6,172 bases of DNA from an uncultured Bacteroidales bacterium. Lineage in GTDB: Bacteria; Bacteroidota; Bacteroidia; Bacteroidales; Paludibacteraceae. Positions 1 to 5,784 of the stretch are shown here, piece after piece. How positions within the stretch are numbered: position 1 is the first letter of the stretch; the number at the start of each line of letters is the position of its first letter. The stretch is taken from contig CALCUH010000046.1 in NCBI GenBank assembly GCA_937907165.1, positions 1 to 6,172 of the forward strand, in the 5' to 3' direction. Under the pieces are notes generated by a model that saw only the letters and a program-made list of their open reading frames with translations, was not told where the DNA came from and did not search any database. The position numbers and the translations under genes are program-made.

Positions 1-96
1 TAGGAATCGAATCTTGCGGTTCCGTTAGTGTTGAGTCGGTTTGGTTATTAGGAATCGAATCTTGCGGTTCCACAAGTGTTGTGTCCGTCGGATTAT
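1..96 (-). repeat. 48-bp coding tandem repeat (two copies seen, may continue left)
   Basis: Bases 1-48 and 49-96 align without gaps at 40 of 48 positions, and the first 23 bases of each unit (1-23 and 49-71) are identical. The unit is a multiple of three and encodes 16 residues, of which 13 match between copies. The differences include third-position changes and three conservative protein substitutions. It sits in the linker after the lipoprotein anchor. More copies may lie beyond the left edge. Confidence 0.85.
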
Positions 97-196
97 TGTC
101 TTCTGGTGCGTTAAAGATCTCTTCATCCTCTCCGCAAGCAGCGAAGCATACGCCCATTCCTAAGGCGGCTGCCATGATAAATGATTTTGTTTCCAT
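1..196 (-). CDS. Surface-type lipoprotein, N-terminal part (runs off left edge)
   Basis: The frame opens at an ATG at 196-194 and stays open to the window edge, giving 65 codons. Residues 1-21 form a short lipoprotein signal peptide: a basic Lys at 4, a hydrophobic stretch (IMAAALGMGVCF), then the lipobox FAAC with Cys21. The next residues, GEDEE, are acidic and resemble the Bacteroidota lipoprotein surface-export signal, so the protein is probably anchored on the outer face of the outer membrane (inference). From about residue 34 the chain is a Pro/Asp/Thr-rich linker made of a 16-residue tandem repeat containing EPQDSIP. Such linkers usually hold a folded domain away from the membrane; that domain lies outside the window, so no function can be given. 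The gene is divergent from the transporter gene to its right. No clear TAnnTTTG element was seen upstream on this strand. Confidence 0.8.
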   Translation of the reverse strand, partial: METKSFIMAAALGMGVCFAACGEDEEIFNAPEDNNPTDTTLVEPQDSIPNNQTDSTLTEPQDSIP

Positions 197-213
197 AAGC
201 GAAAAAATTAATT

Positions 214-313
214 GGTTAATATATATTCTGTTTTATTATAAACCCTTGCAAGAAGGCGGCGAATCCAGTATGGGCGAAGGTTAATATATATTCTGTTTTA
301 TTATAAACCCTTG
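214..313. repeat. Perfect 35-bp direct repeat flanking a 30-bp spacer
   Basis: Bases 214-248 and 279-313 are identical over 35 bp (starting GGTTAATATA, ending AAACCCTTG). They are separated by a unique, GC-richer 30-bp segment at 249-278. Each copy is AT-rich and has a partly palindromic outer edge (GGTTAAT at one end, ATAAACC at the other). There is no third copy on either side, and the spacer does not resemble the sequence flanking the outer copies. The array lies in the presumed 5' leader or promoter region of the minus-strand lipoprotein gene that starts at 196. It could be a regulatory duplication, a duplicated protein-binding site, or a two-repeat CRISPR-like relic. The sequence alone does not decide. 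Confidence 0.85.
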
Positions 314-380
314 TTGTCCTATCACTCTTGATACACATTCCATAATGTAAATTTAAAGGAAAATTTTGAAATAACAAACA

Positions 381-403
381 AGCCGGGTTTTTTTTACGGC
401 TTC
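381..403. other. Short hairpin enclosing a T8 run
   Basis: AAGCCG at 381-386 pairs with CGGCTT at 398-403 around an 11-base loop containing eight T (389-396). The T run is inside the loop and no T tract follows the right arm, so this is not a standard intrinsic terminator on the plus strand. On the minus strand the loop is A-rich. It could be a remnant of a terminator or a chance structure between the divergent genes. Confidence 0.35.
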
Positions 404-443
404 GAAATTCCTCTCCCGTATATCATCATGTCAGGAAAAAACG

Positions 444-451
444 TACATTTG
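444..451 (+). promoter_or_regulatory. Bacteroidota -7 promoter element for the transporter gene
   Basis: TACATTTG matches the TAnnTTTG consensus exactly and ends 21 bases before the ATG at 473, which implies a short leader. No clear TTTG -33 element was found at the expected distance upstream, so the call rests on the -7 match and its position. Confidence 0.55.
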
Positions 452-472
452 TGGTGAAATGTGTTGTGAGAT

Positions 473-1383
473 ATGAATCCTACGGTGAAGGGCTATTTGG
501 CCGCTGCGGCATCCGCCGCCAGTTATGGTATGAATCCATTGGGCGCTTTGTCTTTGTATGACGAGGGACTGACCGCTAATTGCGTCTTGTTCTATCGTTT
601 TTTTTTAGCCTCCGTCATGCTCGCCTCGTTCATGCTTGTCAAAGGGGAGTCGTTCCGCATTTCGGGAAAGGAGGTGCTCCTGCTGCTCTTCTTGGGTTCT
701 ATGTTCGCCGTTTCCTCATTGACCTATTACGACAGCTTCTACTATATGGATGTGGGCGTCTCCACTACGCTTCTTTTCATCTATCCTGTGATGGTGGCGG
801 TCATCATGTCCGTATTCTTCAAAGAACATTGCACCATCTACATCATCTCTCCCTACCTTTGGCGCTGGCCATAGCGGGGGCGTTGACGGGCGTATTCATC
901 CTCTATGTGGGTGGCGATACGGCCTTGAATTTCGTGGGCATGGTGCTGGTCTTTTTCTCGGCGCTCTCCTATGCGGTCTATATGGTTGTGGTGAATCGGA
1001 CGAAACCTAAATTGTCGCCCGTGAAGCTCACCTTCTACGCCACCTTCTTTTGCTCTTTGCTGATCCTTGGTCATTCGCTGGCGATAGGCGGCGGACACAT
1101 GCAGGTGCTCAGCAACGCCAGACAATGGTTTTGGGCGTCGTTTCTCGCCCTCTTCCCTGGACTTGTCTCCTTGCTGATGATGGCTGTGGCTGTGCGCAAT
1201 GTGGGAAGCACGGTGACTGCGATAATGGGGGCGTTGGAACCTATGACGGCCGTGTGCGTCGGCGTCTTTATCTTCGGCGAGCAGATGACGCTCCGTTTGG
1301 CTGCGGGCATGGCGCTGATTGTAGGCTCCGTGCTGCTCGTCATCGTCGCCCCGAAGTTGGAGAAGCGGAGAAAAAAGGTCTGA
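473..1383 (+). pseudogene. EamA/DMT-family transporter, broken by a single frameshift
   Basis: Two frames together encode one ten-helix membrane protein of about 303 residues, the usual size for EamA (drug/metabolite transporter) proteins. The first frame (473 to its stop at 872-874) has four helices and reads well as far as FIYPVMVAVIMSVFFKE, then becomes unrelated (ending SPYLWRWP). The family-like sequence resumes in the -1 frame at about LPLALAIAGALTGVFILYV and continues through six more helices, including FFSALSYAVY and GALEPMTAVCVGVFIFGEQ, to a TGA at 1381-1383. The shift lies between about 827 and 860. It corresponds to one missing base (or two extra). I saw no standard slippery heptamer there, so a real mutation or a sequencing error is likelier than programmed frameshifting. 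An intact copy would be an inner-membrane metabolite exporter or importer of unknown substrate. A T9 run at 598-606 lies in frame and does not cause the shift. Confidence 0.8.
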
Positions 1384-1388
1384 AAAAA

Positions 1389-1889
1389 CTACTGGTTTTT
1401 GCTGAAATATAGGAAGGTCTGGTTGGTTCTGCTTCTGGACGCCGCGTTGTAAATCATATCTTTTAGGATGAGCGAGGTGCCGTTCTGTTCGAACTGGTAG
1501 GCTTTCGCTTGTGCGATGAGCGAAAGGTTTTCGTCGTTGGCGATATATCTGTAACTGATTTCCGAAGGATCCGTGAGCTCTTTCCCGCCCATCTTCACGG
1601 GAATAAGGTAGATGCTGTCCCCGACAATAGAGAAGTTTCCTATGGTGGAAATCACTTCTGTCTCTTCTACGATGTAGTCTTCCTTGTAGGAGGAGTCCTT
1701 GTTGAAACACAGGGTGGTTTGCTTGGCGGATTCTATGCCGTTCAAAATGAGTTCTTGCGGAATGCCAGTGGTGTCCGTAATTTTAAAATCGTAACATTTC
1801 CACTCTCCGATAAGCGGGTCGTCGGAGCAGGAACCCAATATTAGGGCTAAAGCGAATGCTGATAATAGGGCTGACGTGATTTGTTTCAT
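1389..1889 (-). CDS. Lipocalin-like small lipoprotein
   Basis: A 166-residue protein starting at the ATG at 1889-1887. Residues 1-21 are a lipoprotein signal: Lys2, a hydrophobic core (ALLSAFALALI), and the lipobox LGSC with Cys21. The following SDDP is acidic and resembles the Bacteroidota surface-export signal. The mature part opens with LIGEWKCYDFKI, followed by alternating strand-like segments with a typical pattern: TLCFNKDSSYKED, then STIGNFSIVGDSIYLI, then ENLSLIAQ. This matches small lipocalin-like domains, which are eight-stranded barrels common in Bacteroidales lipoproteins. No ligand or process can be assigned. The gene converges on the broken transporter gene with only 5 bp between the stop codons and no terminator between them. 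It has its own promoter and no partner gene on its strand. The lipoprotein call is firm; the domain call rests on pattern alone. Confidence 0.82.
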   Translation of the reverse strand: MKQITSALLSAFALALILGSCSDDPLIGEWKCYDFKITDTTGIPQELILNGIESAKQTTLCFNKDSSYKEDYIVEETEVISTIGNFSIVGDSIYLIPVKMGGKELTDPSEISYRYIANDENLSLIAQAKAYQFEQNGTSLILKDMIYNAASRSRTNQTFLYFSKNQ

Positions 1890-1911
1890 AATCCCAAAAA
1901 TCGTTTTGCCG

Positions 1912-1943
1912 CAAATTTAGGGCAATGTGTTTGATTGGACAAT
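1912..1943 (-). promoter_or_regulatory. Promoter of the lipocalin-like lipoprotein gene
   Basis: On the minus strand TAAATTTG (1919-1912) is an exact TAnnTTTG -7 element. ATTG (1943-1940), close to the TTTG -33 element, lies 20 bases upstream of it. The implied start of transcription is a few bases downstream, leaving a leader of roughly 15 bases before the ATG at 1889. Confidence 0.6.
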
Positions 1944-1965
1944 AGTTTATTTGCCCCTTTTTGCC

Positions 1966-1973
1966 TACATTCG
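1966..1973 (+). promoter_or_regulatory. Possible -7 element for hisB
   Basis: TACATTCG differs from TAnnTTTG at one position and ends 21 bases before the ATG at 1995. It sits in the divergent region shared with the lipoprotein promoter. No TTTG was seen at the expected -33 distance, so the call is weak. Confidence 0.35.
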
Positions 1974-1994
1974 CGTGTTTTAATGTTAAAAACA

Positions 1995-3125
1995 ATGAAA
2001 ACTGCTCTTTTTATAGATAGGGACGGCACTTTGATAGTGGAGCCGCCTGTTACTTTCCAAGTGGACACTTTGGATCAGATGACGTTCCTTCCGGGCGTCT
2101 TGCGTAATTTATATTTCATCAGAAAGAATCTGTCGTTCGACCTTATCATGGTGACCAACCAGGATGGCTTGGGGACGGATGTCTACCCGCAGAAGAATTT
2201 TGACACGGTGCAGGCGAAGATGCTTGAGACCTTGTCGGGCGAAGGCATCTCTTTCGACGCTATCCACATCGATAAGTCTTTCCCAGAGGATAATCTTCCT
2301 ACCCGTAAACCGGGGACGGCTATGCTGACGCAGTATATGGACGGCTCGTATGATTTGAAGAACTGCTTTGTCATCGGCGACCGTGTGACGGATGTGAAAC
2401 TGGCGCAGAATCTGGGCTGCAAGGCTATTTTCATCGCCCCTTCCGTGGAGGAGGGCGCCTCTATGGTGGAGCAGGAGGGCTTGTCGGACGCTTGCGCCAA
2501 GGTGGTCACTTGTTGGGACCAAATATCCGAGTTCCTCTTCGCCGGCGAGCGTGTCGCTACGGTACAGCGTACCACGAAAGAGACGGATATCTTCGTGAAA
2601 CTGAATTTGGACGGAACGGGCAAGTGCGATATCTCCACGGGTCTCGGTTTCTTCGACCATATGTTGGAACAGATAGGAAAACATTCGGGCTGCGACTTGA
2701 CGGTCCATGTGAAGGGTGACCTGCATGTGGATGAACACCATACGATTGAGGATACCGCCATCGCTTTGGGTGAGGCGATTCTGAAGACGTTAGGCGACAA
2801 GAGGGGTATCGAACGTTATGGTTACTGCTTGCCGATGGACGAGTGTCTATGTTCCGTCGCTCTCGATTTCGGCGGAAGACCTTGGCTGGTTTGGAATGCC
2901 GAGTTCAAACGTGAGTATGTGGGGGATATGCCTACGGAAATGTTCCTCCACTTCTTCAAGTCTTTGAGCGATTCCGCGAAGATGAACTTGAACATCAAGG
3001 CGGAAGGGGACAACGAGCACCATAAAATCGAGGGCATCTTCAAGGCGTTGGCTCGCTCCATTAAGATGGCGGTGAAAAGGGATATCTACAAGTACGAATT
3101 GCCTTCCACGAAGGGGACGCTCTGA
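1995..3125 (+). CDS. hisB: Bifunctional histidinol-phosphatase / imidazoleglycerol-phosphate dehydratase
   Basis: A 376-residue protein close in length to the fused HisB of E. coli (about 355). It catalyses dehydration of imidazoleglycerol phosphate and dephosphorylation of histidinol phosphate, two steps of cytoplasmic histidine synthesis. The N-terminal HAD phosphatase domain (about 1-170) shows DRDGT at 8-12 (nucleophile Asp8, acid/base Asp10), TNQDG at 54-58, RKP at 104-106 and GDRVTD at 129-134. The dehydratase domain (about 192-376) has FDHM at 220, DEHHTIED at 246-253, MDECL at 281 and EHHKIE at 341-346, which carry the metal and active-site residues, and it ends STKGTL. I chose the start at 1995 because MKTALFIDRDGT matches the family N-terminus; an in-frame ATG at 1983 would add four residues. 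The loop before RKP lacks the Cys/His zinc ligands of the E. coli enzyme. No other his gene is in the window. Confidence 0.96.
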   Translation: MKTALFIDRDGTLIVEPPVTFQVDTLDQMTFLPGVLRNLYFIRKNLSFDLIMVTNQDGLGTDVYPQKNFDTVQAKMLETLSGEGISFDAIHIDKSFPEDNLPTRKPGTAMLTQYMDGSYDLKNCFVIGDRVTDVKLAQNLGCKAIFIAPSVEEGASMVEQEGLSDACAKVVTCWDQISEFLFAGERVATVQRTTKETDIFVKLNLDGTGKCDISTGLGFFDHMLEQIGKHSGCDLTVHVKGDLHVDEHHTIEDTAIALGEAILKTLGDKRGIERYGYCLPMDECLCSVALDFGGRPWLVWNAEFKREYVGDMPTEMFLHFFKSLSDSAKMNLNIKAEGDNEHHKIEGIFKALARSIKMAVKRDIYKYELPSTKGTL

Positions 3126-3174
3126 TGCCGTAATTTTTATCATTGCGCAACAAAGAAATAATTCGTTTTTTATG

Positions 3175-3182
3175 TAACTTCG
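3175..3182 (+). promoter_or_regulatory. Possible -7 element for the methyltransferase gene
   Basis: TAACTTCG lies 7 bases before the ATG at 3190 and is one base away from TAnnTTTG. Like the element before hisB it continues as TTCGCG. If it is used, the transcript would be nearly leaderless, and no good -33 partner is visible. Read-through from hisB across the 64-bp gap is an alternative. Confidence 0.3.
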
Positions 3183-3189
3183 CGAAAGT

Positions 3190-3831
3190 ATGAACATTTC
3201 GGACGTATCCATAGAAGATTATATACTGTCGCATATCGACAAGGAACCTGAGGTTCTCTGTTGGTTGACGAGGGAGACGAATCTCCGCACGCTGAAACCC
3301 CGTATGATGTCGGGGCATCTGCAGGGTAGACTTCTGAAAATGTTCTGCTCGATGATGTCCGCGAAGCGAATCCTTGAGATAGGAGCTTTCACGGGTTATT
3401 CGGCTATTTGCATGGCGGAGTCTCTGCCTGCTGATGGTGAGTTGCACACGTTGGAAATCAACGATGAGATGGAGGAGTTCCTGACGGAGGTTTTCGAGAA
3501 ATCGGGATTCGCGGATAAAATCCATCTGCACATTGGCGACGCATCGTCTATCATCCCCGGACTCGACGGCTTGTTCGATGTCGTCTTCATGGATGGTAAT
3601 AAGAGACATTATTCGCAATATTTCGATGTGGTCTTTCCTAAGTTGAGACTTGGCGGTCTTATCATCGCCGACAATACTTTGTGGGATGGTCATGTTTTGG
3701 AGGATTCTAAGGATGCGCAGACTTTAGGCATCCAGATGTTTAATGATAAAGTGGCTGCTGACGAAAGAGTGGAGCGTGTGATTGTTCCTGTTCGTGACGG
3801 TATGACGCTGATAAGGAAAATTAAGGAATGA
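3190..3831 (+). CDS. Class I SAM-dependent O-methyltransferase (family 3, metal-dependent type)
   Basis: A 213-residue cytoplasmic methyltransferase of the O-methyltransferase family 3 type, which includes caffeoyl-CoA/catechol-like enzymes and the tRNA 5-hydroxyuridine methyltransferase TrmR. The SAM-binding motif I is LEIGAFTGYS (62-71). The acidic end of the second strand is TLEIN (Glu89), and GDAS (116-119) sits at the adenine side. The expected metal ligands are present: Asp135 in VFMDGNKRHY and Asp161-Asn162 in IIADNTLWDG, so it should be metal-dependent. The C-terminus VRDGMTLIRKI is typical of the family. The substrate cannot be read from the sequence; tRNA or a small hydroxylated compound are both possible. 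Its stop overlaps the start of the FKBP-like gene (ATGA), so translation of the two is probably coupled, and serS follows. Confidence 0.9.
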   Translation: MNISDVSIEDYILSHIDKEPEVLCWLTRETNLRTLKPRMMSGHLQGRLLKMFCSMMSAKRILEIGAFTGYSAICMAESLPADGELHTLEINDEMEEFLTEVFEKSGFADKIHLHIGDASSIIPGLDGLFDVVFMDGNKRHYSQYFDVVFPKLRLGGLIIADNTLWDGHVLEDSKDAQTLGIQMFNDKVAADERVERVIVPVRDGMTLIRKIKE

Positions 3832-4340
3832 AAAGATTTTTATTAGCTCTTCTCTCTATTATGATGATTGGTTTCGTCTCTTCTTGCAAAGACGATGACG
3901 ACAACACGGAGATTGACGCTGTAAAGAATAAGGAAAACAAAATGAACGGTGAAAAGTTCATGTTGGAAAAAAGATCTGAGGATGGTGTGAAAATGGATCC
4001 CTCAGGCTTGCTCTACTTAGTGAATGAGGCTGGCGTTGGAGAGAAACCTTCCGCAGTCGATACGGTCTGTGTGAGCTATACGGGAAAGACCATCAAAGGT
4101 ACGACTTTCGTCTCCACGACGACCACCATCGCATTGGTCGATTTGATGGAAGGATTGCGTATCGGTGTCCGTCATATGACCGTGGGTGCTAATTACACGC
4201 TTTATGCGCCTTATTATTTGATGTTCGGCGCCACACCGACGGAGAGGACTTACGACGGGAAGGCAATCCAAATATTGCCTTATTCGGCGCTCGTCTATGA
4301 TGTGGAATTGCTTTCGATAATTAAACCAGGGGAAAAGTAA
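3828..4340 (+). CDS. FKBP-like peptidyl-prolyl isomerase lipoprotein, active site degenerate
   Basis: A 170-residue protein. Residues 1-20 are a lipoprotein signal ending in the lipobox VSSC (Cys20), followed by KDDDD, a strong match to the Bacteroidota surface-export signal, so an outer-membrane surface location is likely. A Lys/Glu/Asp-rich spacer (21-57) precedes an FKBP-type domain (about 58-166). That domain runs SGLLYLVNEAG, VDTVCVSYTGK, GTTFVS, EGLRIGVRHMTVGANYTLYAP, then YSALVYDVELLSI. FKBP domains catalyse prolyl isomerization and help fold exported proteins. Several usual pocket residues differ: the Asp after the F of FDS is Val95, the Trp of the central helix is absent, and the YG motif is FG (133-134). 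The Tyr of SYTG is kept (Tyr84). It may be a weak isomerase or a chaperone/binding domain. Its start codon overlaps the methyltransferase stop, and serS starts 28 bases after its own stop. Confidence 0.85.
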   Translation: MKRFLLALLSIMMIGFVSSCKDDDDNTEIDAVKNKENKMNGEKFMLEKRSEDGVKMDPSGLLYLVNEAGVGEKPSAVDTVCVSYTGKTIKGTTFVSTTTTIALVDLMEGLRIGVRHMTVGANYTLYAPYYLMFGATPTERTYDGKAIQILPYSALVYDVELLSIIKPGEK

Positions 4341-4368
4341 AATATATAATTTATAATAACATACAGAT

Positions 4369-5640
4369 ATGTTAACGTTGAAGGTTATTACGGAGAATCC
4401 TGATGAGGTGGTCCGTAAATTGGCAAAAAAACATTTCGATGCGAAAGAGGCCATCGCTAAGGTCCTCGAGTTAGATAAGGTGAGACGTTCGTCTCAAGCG
4501 CAGTTGGATGCGGCGCTTGCTGAAATCAACACATTGTCCAAGAGTGTCGGTTCTCTCATGAAGGAGGGAAAGAAGGACGAGGCTGAGGTGGCTAAGAACA
4601 AAGTAGCCGCTTTGAAGGAGTCTACGAAGACTTTGCAGGAGAGCATGGACAAGTCACAAGAGGAAATCAATTCTATTTTATATACAATTCCTAATATGCC
4701 TTACGATGATGTTCCGGAGGGTAAGACCGCTGAGGATAATGTCGTGGAGAAAATGGGTAACGATATCCCTGAGTTGGGCGAGAACGCTTTGCCTCACTGG
4801 GAGTTGGCTAAGAAATATGATTTGATTGATTTCGAACTTGGCGTGAAGATTTCCGGTGCGGGCTTCCCTGTCTATAAGGGCTATGGCGCCAGATTGCAAC
4901 GTGCGTTGATCAATTTCTTCCTCGATGAGGCAAGAAACGCTGGCTACTTGGAGATTATGCCTCCTACGGTGGTGAACCAGGCTTCTGGTTACGGAACTGG
5001 TCAATTGCCTGATAAGGAGGGACAAATGTACCACTGCGAGGTGGATGACCTCTATTTGATTCCTACGGCTGAGGTGCCTGTCACGAACATCTATCGTGAC
5101 GTGATCTTAGACGAGAAGGATCTCCCTATCAAGAATTGCGCCTATACGCAATGCTTCCGTCGTGAGGCTGGCTCTTACGGAAAGGATGTGCGTGGCTTGA
5201 ACCGCTTGCACGAGTTCTCTAAAATCGAGATTGTCCGTATCGATACGCCTGAGCACTCTAAGGAGTCTCACAAGGAGATGTTGAACCATGTGGAGGGACT
5301 CTTGAAGAAGCTGGAACTTCCTTACCGTATCCTTCATCTTTGTGGTGGTGACATGAGCTTCACTGCTGCTACTTGCTACGACTTCGAGGTGTTCTCCGCC
5401 GCACAGAAGCGTTGGTTGGAGGTCTCTTCCGTCTCTAACTTCGATACTTATCAGGCTAACCGCTTGAAGTGCCGTTATAAGGGCGCCGATAAGAAGACCC
5501 AACTTTGCCATACTTTGAATGGTAGCGCTTTGGCTTTGCCTCGTATCGTTGCCGCTTTGTTGGAAAACAACCAAACTCCTGAGGGCATCAAAATCCCTAA
5601 GGCTTTGGTTCCTTATATGGGTTGCGATATCATCAAGTAA
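4369..5640 (+). CDS. serS: Seryl-tRNA synthetase
   Basis: A 423-residue class II aminoacyl-tRNA synthetase of normal bacterial length. It charges tRNA-Ser (and the selenocysteine tRNA where present) with serine, using ATP, in the cytoplasm. Residues 1-105 form the N-terminal tRNA-binding arm, a long antiparallel coiled coil rich in Lys, Glu and Ala. The catalytic core shows motif 1 around 179-199 (ALINFFLDEARNAG, then EIMPP), the serine-binding TAEVPVTN (233-240), motif 2 at 262-287 starting CFRREAGSYG, and motif 3 LNGSALALPRIVAALLEN at 383-400. All key class II residues look intact. Codon use is strongly biased to a small set of codons, as expected for a highly expressed gene. It follows the FKBP-like gene by 28 AT-rich bases, probably in the same transcript, and ends in a strong terminator 20 bases after the stop. 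Confidence 0.98.
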   Translation: MLTLKVITENPDEVVRKLAKKHFDAKEAIAKVLELDKVRRSSQAQLDAALAEINTLSKSVGSLMKEGKKDEAEVAKNKVAALKESTKTLQESMDKSQEEINSILYTIPNMPYDDVPEGKTAEDNVVEKMGNDIPELGENALPHWELAKKYDLIDFELGVKISGAGFPVYKGYGARLQRALINFFLDEARNAGYLEIMPPTVVNQASGYGTGQLPDKEGQMYHCEVDDLYLIPTAEVPVTNIYRDVILDEKDLPIKNCAYTQCFRREAGSYGKDVRGLNRLHEFSKIEIVRIDTPEHSKESHKEMLNHVEGLLKKLELPYRILHLCGGDMSFTAATCYDFEVFSAAQKRWLEVSSVSNFDTYQANRLKCRYKGADKKTQLCHTLNGSALALPRIVAALLENNQTPEGIKIPKALVPYMGCDIIK

Positions 5641-5660
5641 TTGGTGGTCGACTGATATAC

Positions 5661-5700
5661 GACGGGCTTCGCATTTTCGTGCGGAGCCCGTTTTTTATTT
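5661..5700 (+). terminator. Intrinsic terminator after serS
   Basis: ACGGGCTTCGCA (5662-5673) pairs with TGCGGAGCCCGT (5680-5691) as a 12-bp stem with one T-G wobble and a 6-base loop. A T-rich tail follows (5691-5700, TTTTTTATTT). It closes the transcript that includes serS and separates it from the RhuM-family gene. Confidence 0.92.
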
Positions 5701-5737
5701 GTTCCCCTATTAATCATCCTTTGTTTTATAAAATGTG

Positions 5738-5745
5738 TATCTTTG
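5738..5745 (+). promoter_or_regulatory. Promoter -7 element for the RhuM-family gene
   Basis: TATCTTTG is an exact TAnnTTTG match 39 bases before the ATG at 5785. A TTTG at 5720-5723 lies upstream, but its 14-base spacing is shorter than the usual 19-21 or so. The position between the serS terminator and the next gene supports an independent promoter. Confidence 0.5.
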
Positions 5746-5784
5746 TGTATGATAAAAAACTAACCTGTAATTTTGTTTGCGATC

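Noticed and set aside
81..284. 67-residue plus-strand frame at the left end
   Set aside because: It lies opposite the lipoprotein signal and linker and runs into the direct repeat. The minus-strand signal peptide is far more convincing.
214..313. CRISPR array
   Set aside because: There are only two repeats and one spacer, no cas gene in the window, and the repeat ends do not resemble CRISPR repeats I recognise. It is kept as a plain direct repeat and raised as a finding.
381..403. Intrinsic terminator
   Set aside because: The T run is in the loop, not after the stem, and the stem is only 6 bp.
598..606. T9 tract as the cause of the transporter frameshift
   Set aside because: Sequence after the tract stays in the correct family frame as far as FFKE at about 826, so the break must lie further downstream.
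853..1710. 285-residue open frame on the minus strand
   Set aside because: It is rich in His, Arg and Gln, overlaps both the transporter and the real lipoprotein gene in another frame, and shows no domain. It is a shadow frame.
1935..1994. Upstream TTG start for hisB
   Set aside because: It would add 20 residues with no family match. The HAD domain starts naturally at the ATG at 1995.
2109..2800. Two long minus-strand frames opposite hisB
   Set aside because: The plus-strand HisB is unambiguous over the whole stretch, and the opposite frames show no family sequence.
3061..3693. 210-residue minus-strand frame opposite the methyltransferase
   Set aside because: The methyltransferase motifs lie on the plus strand, and the antisense product has no recognisable features.
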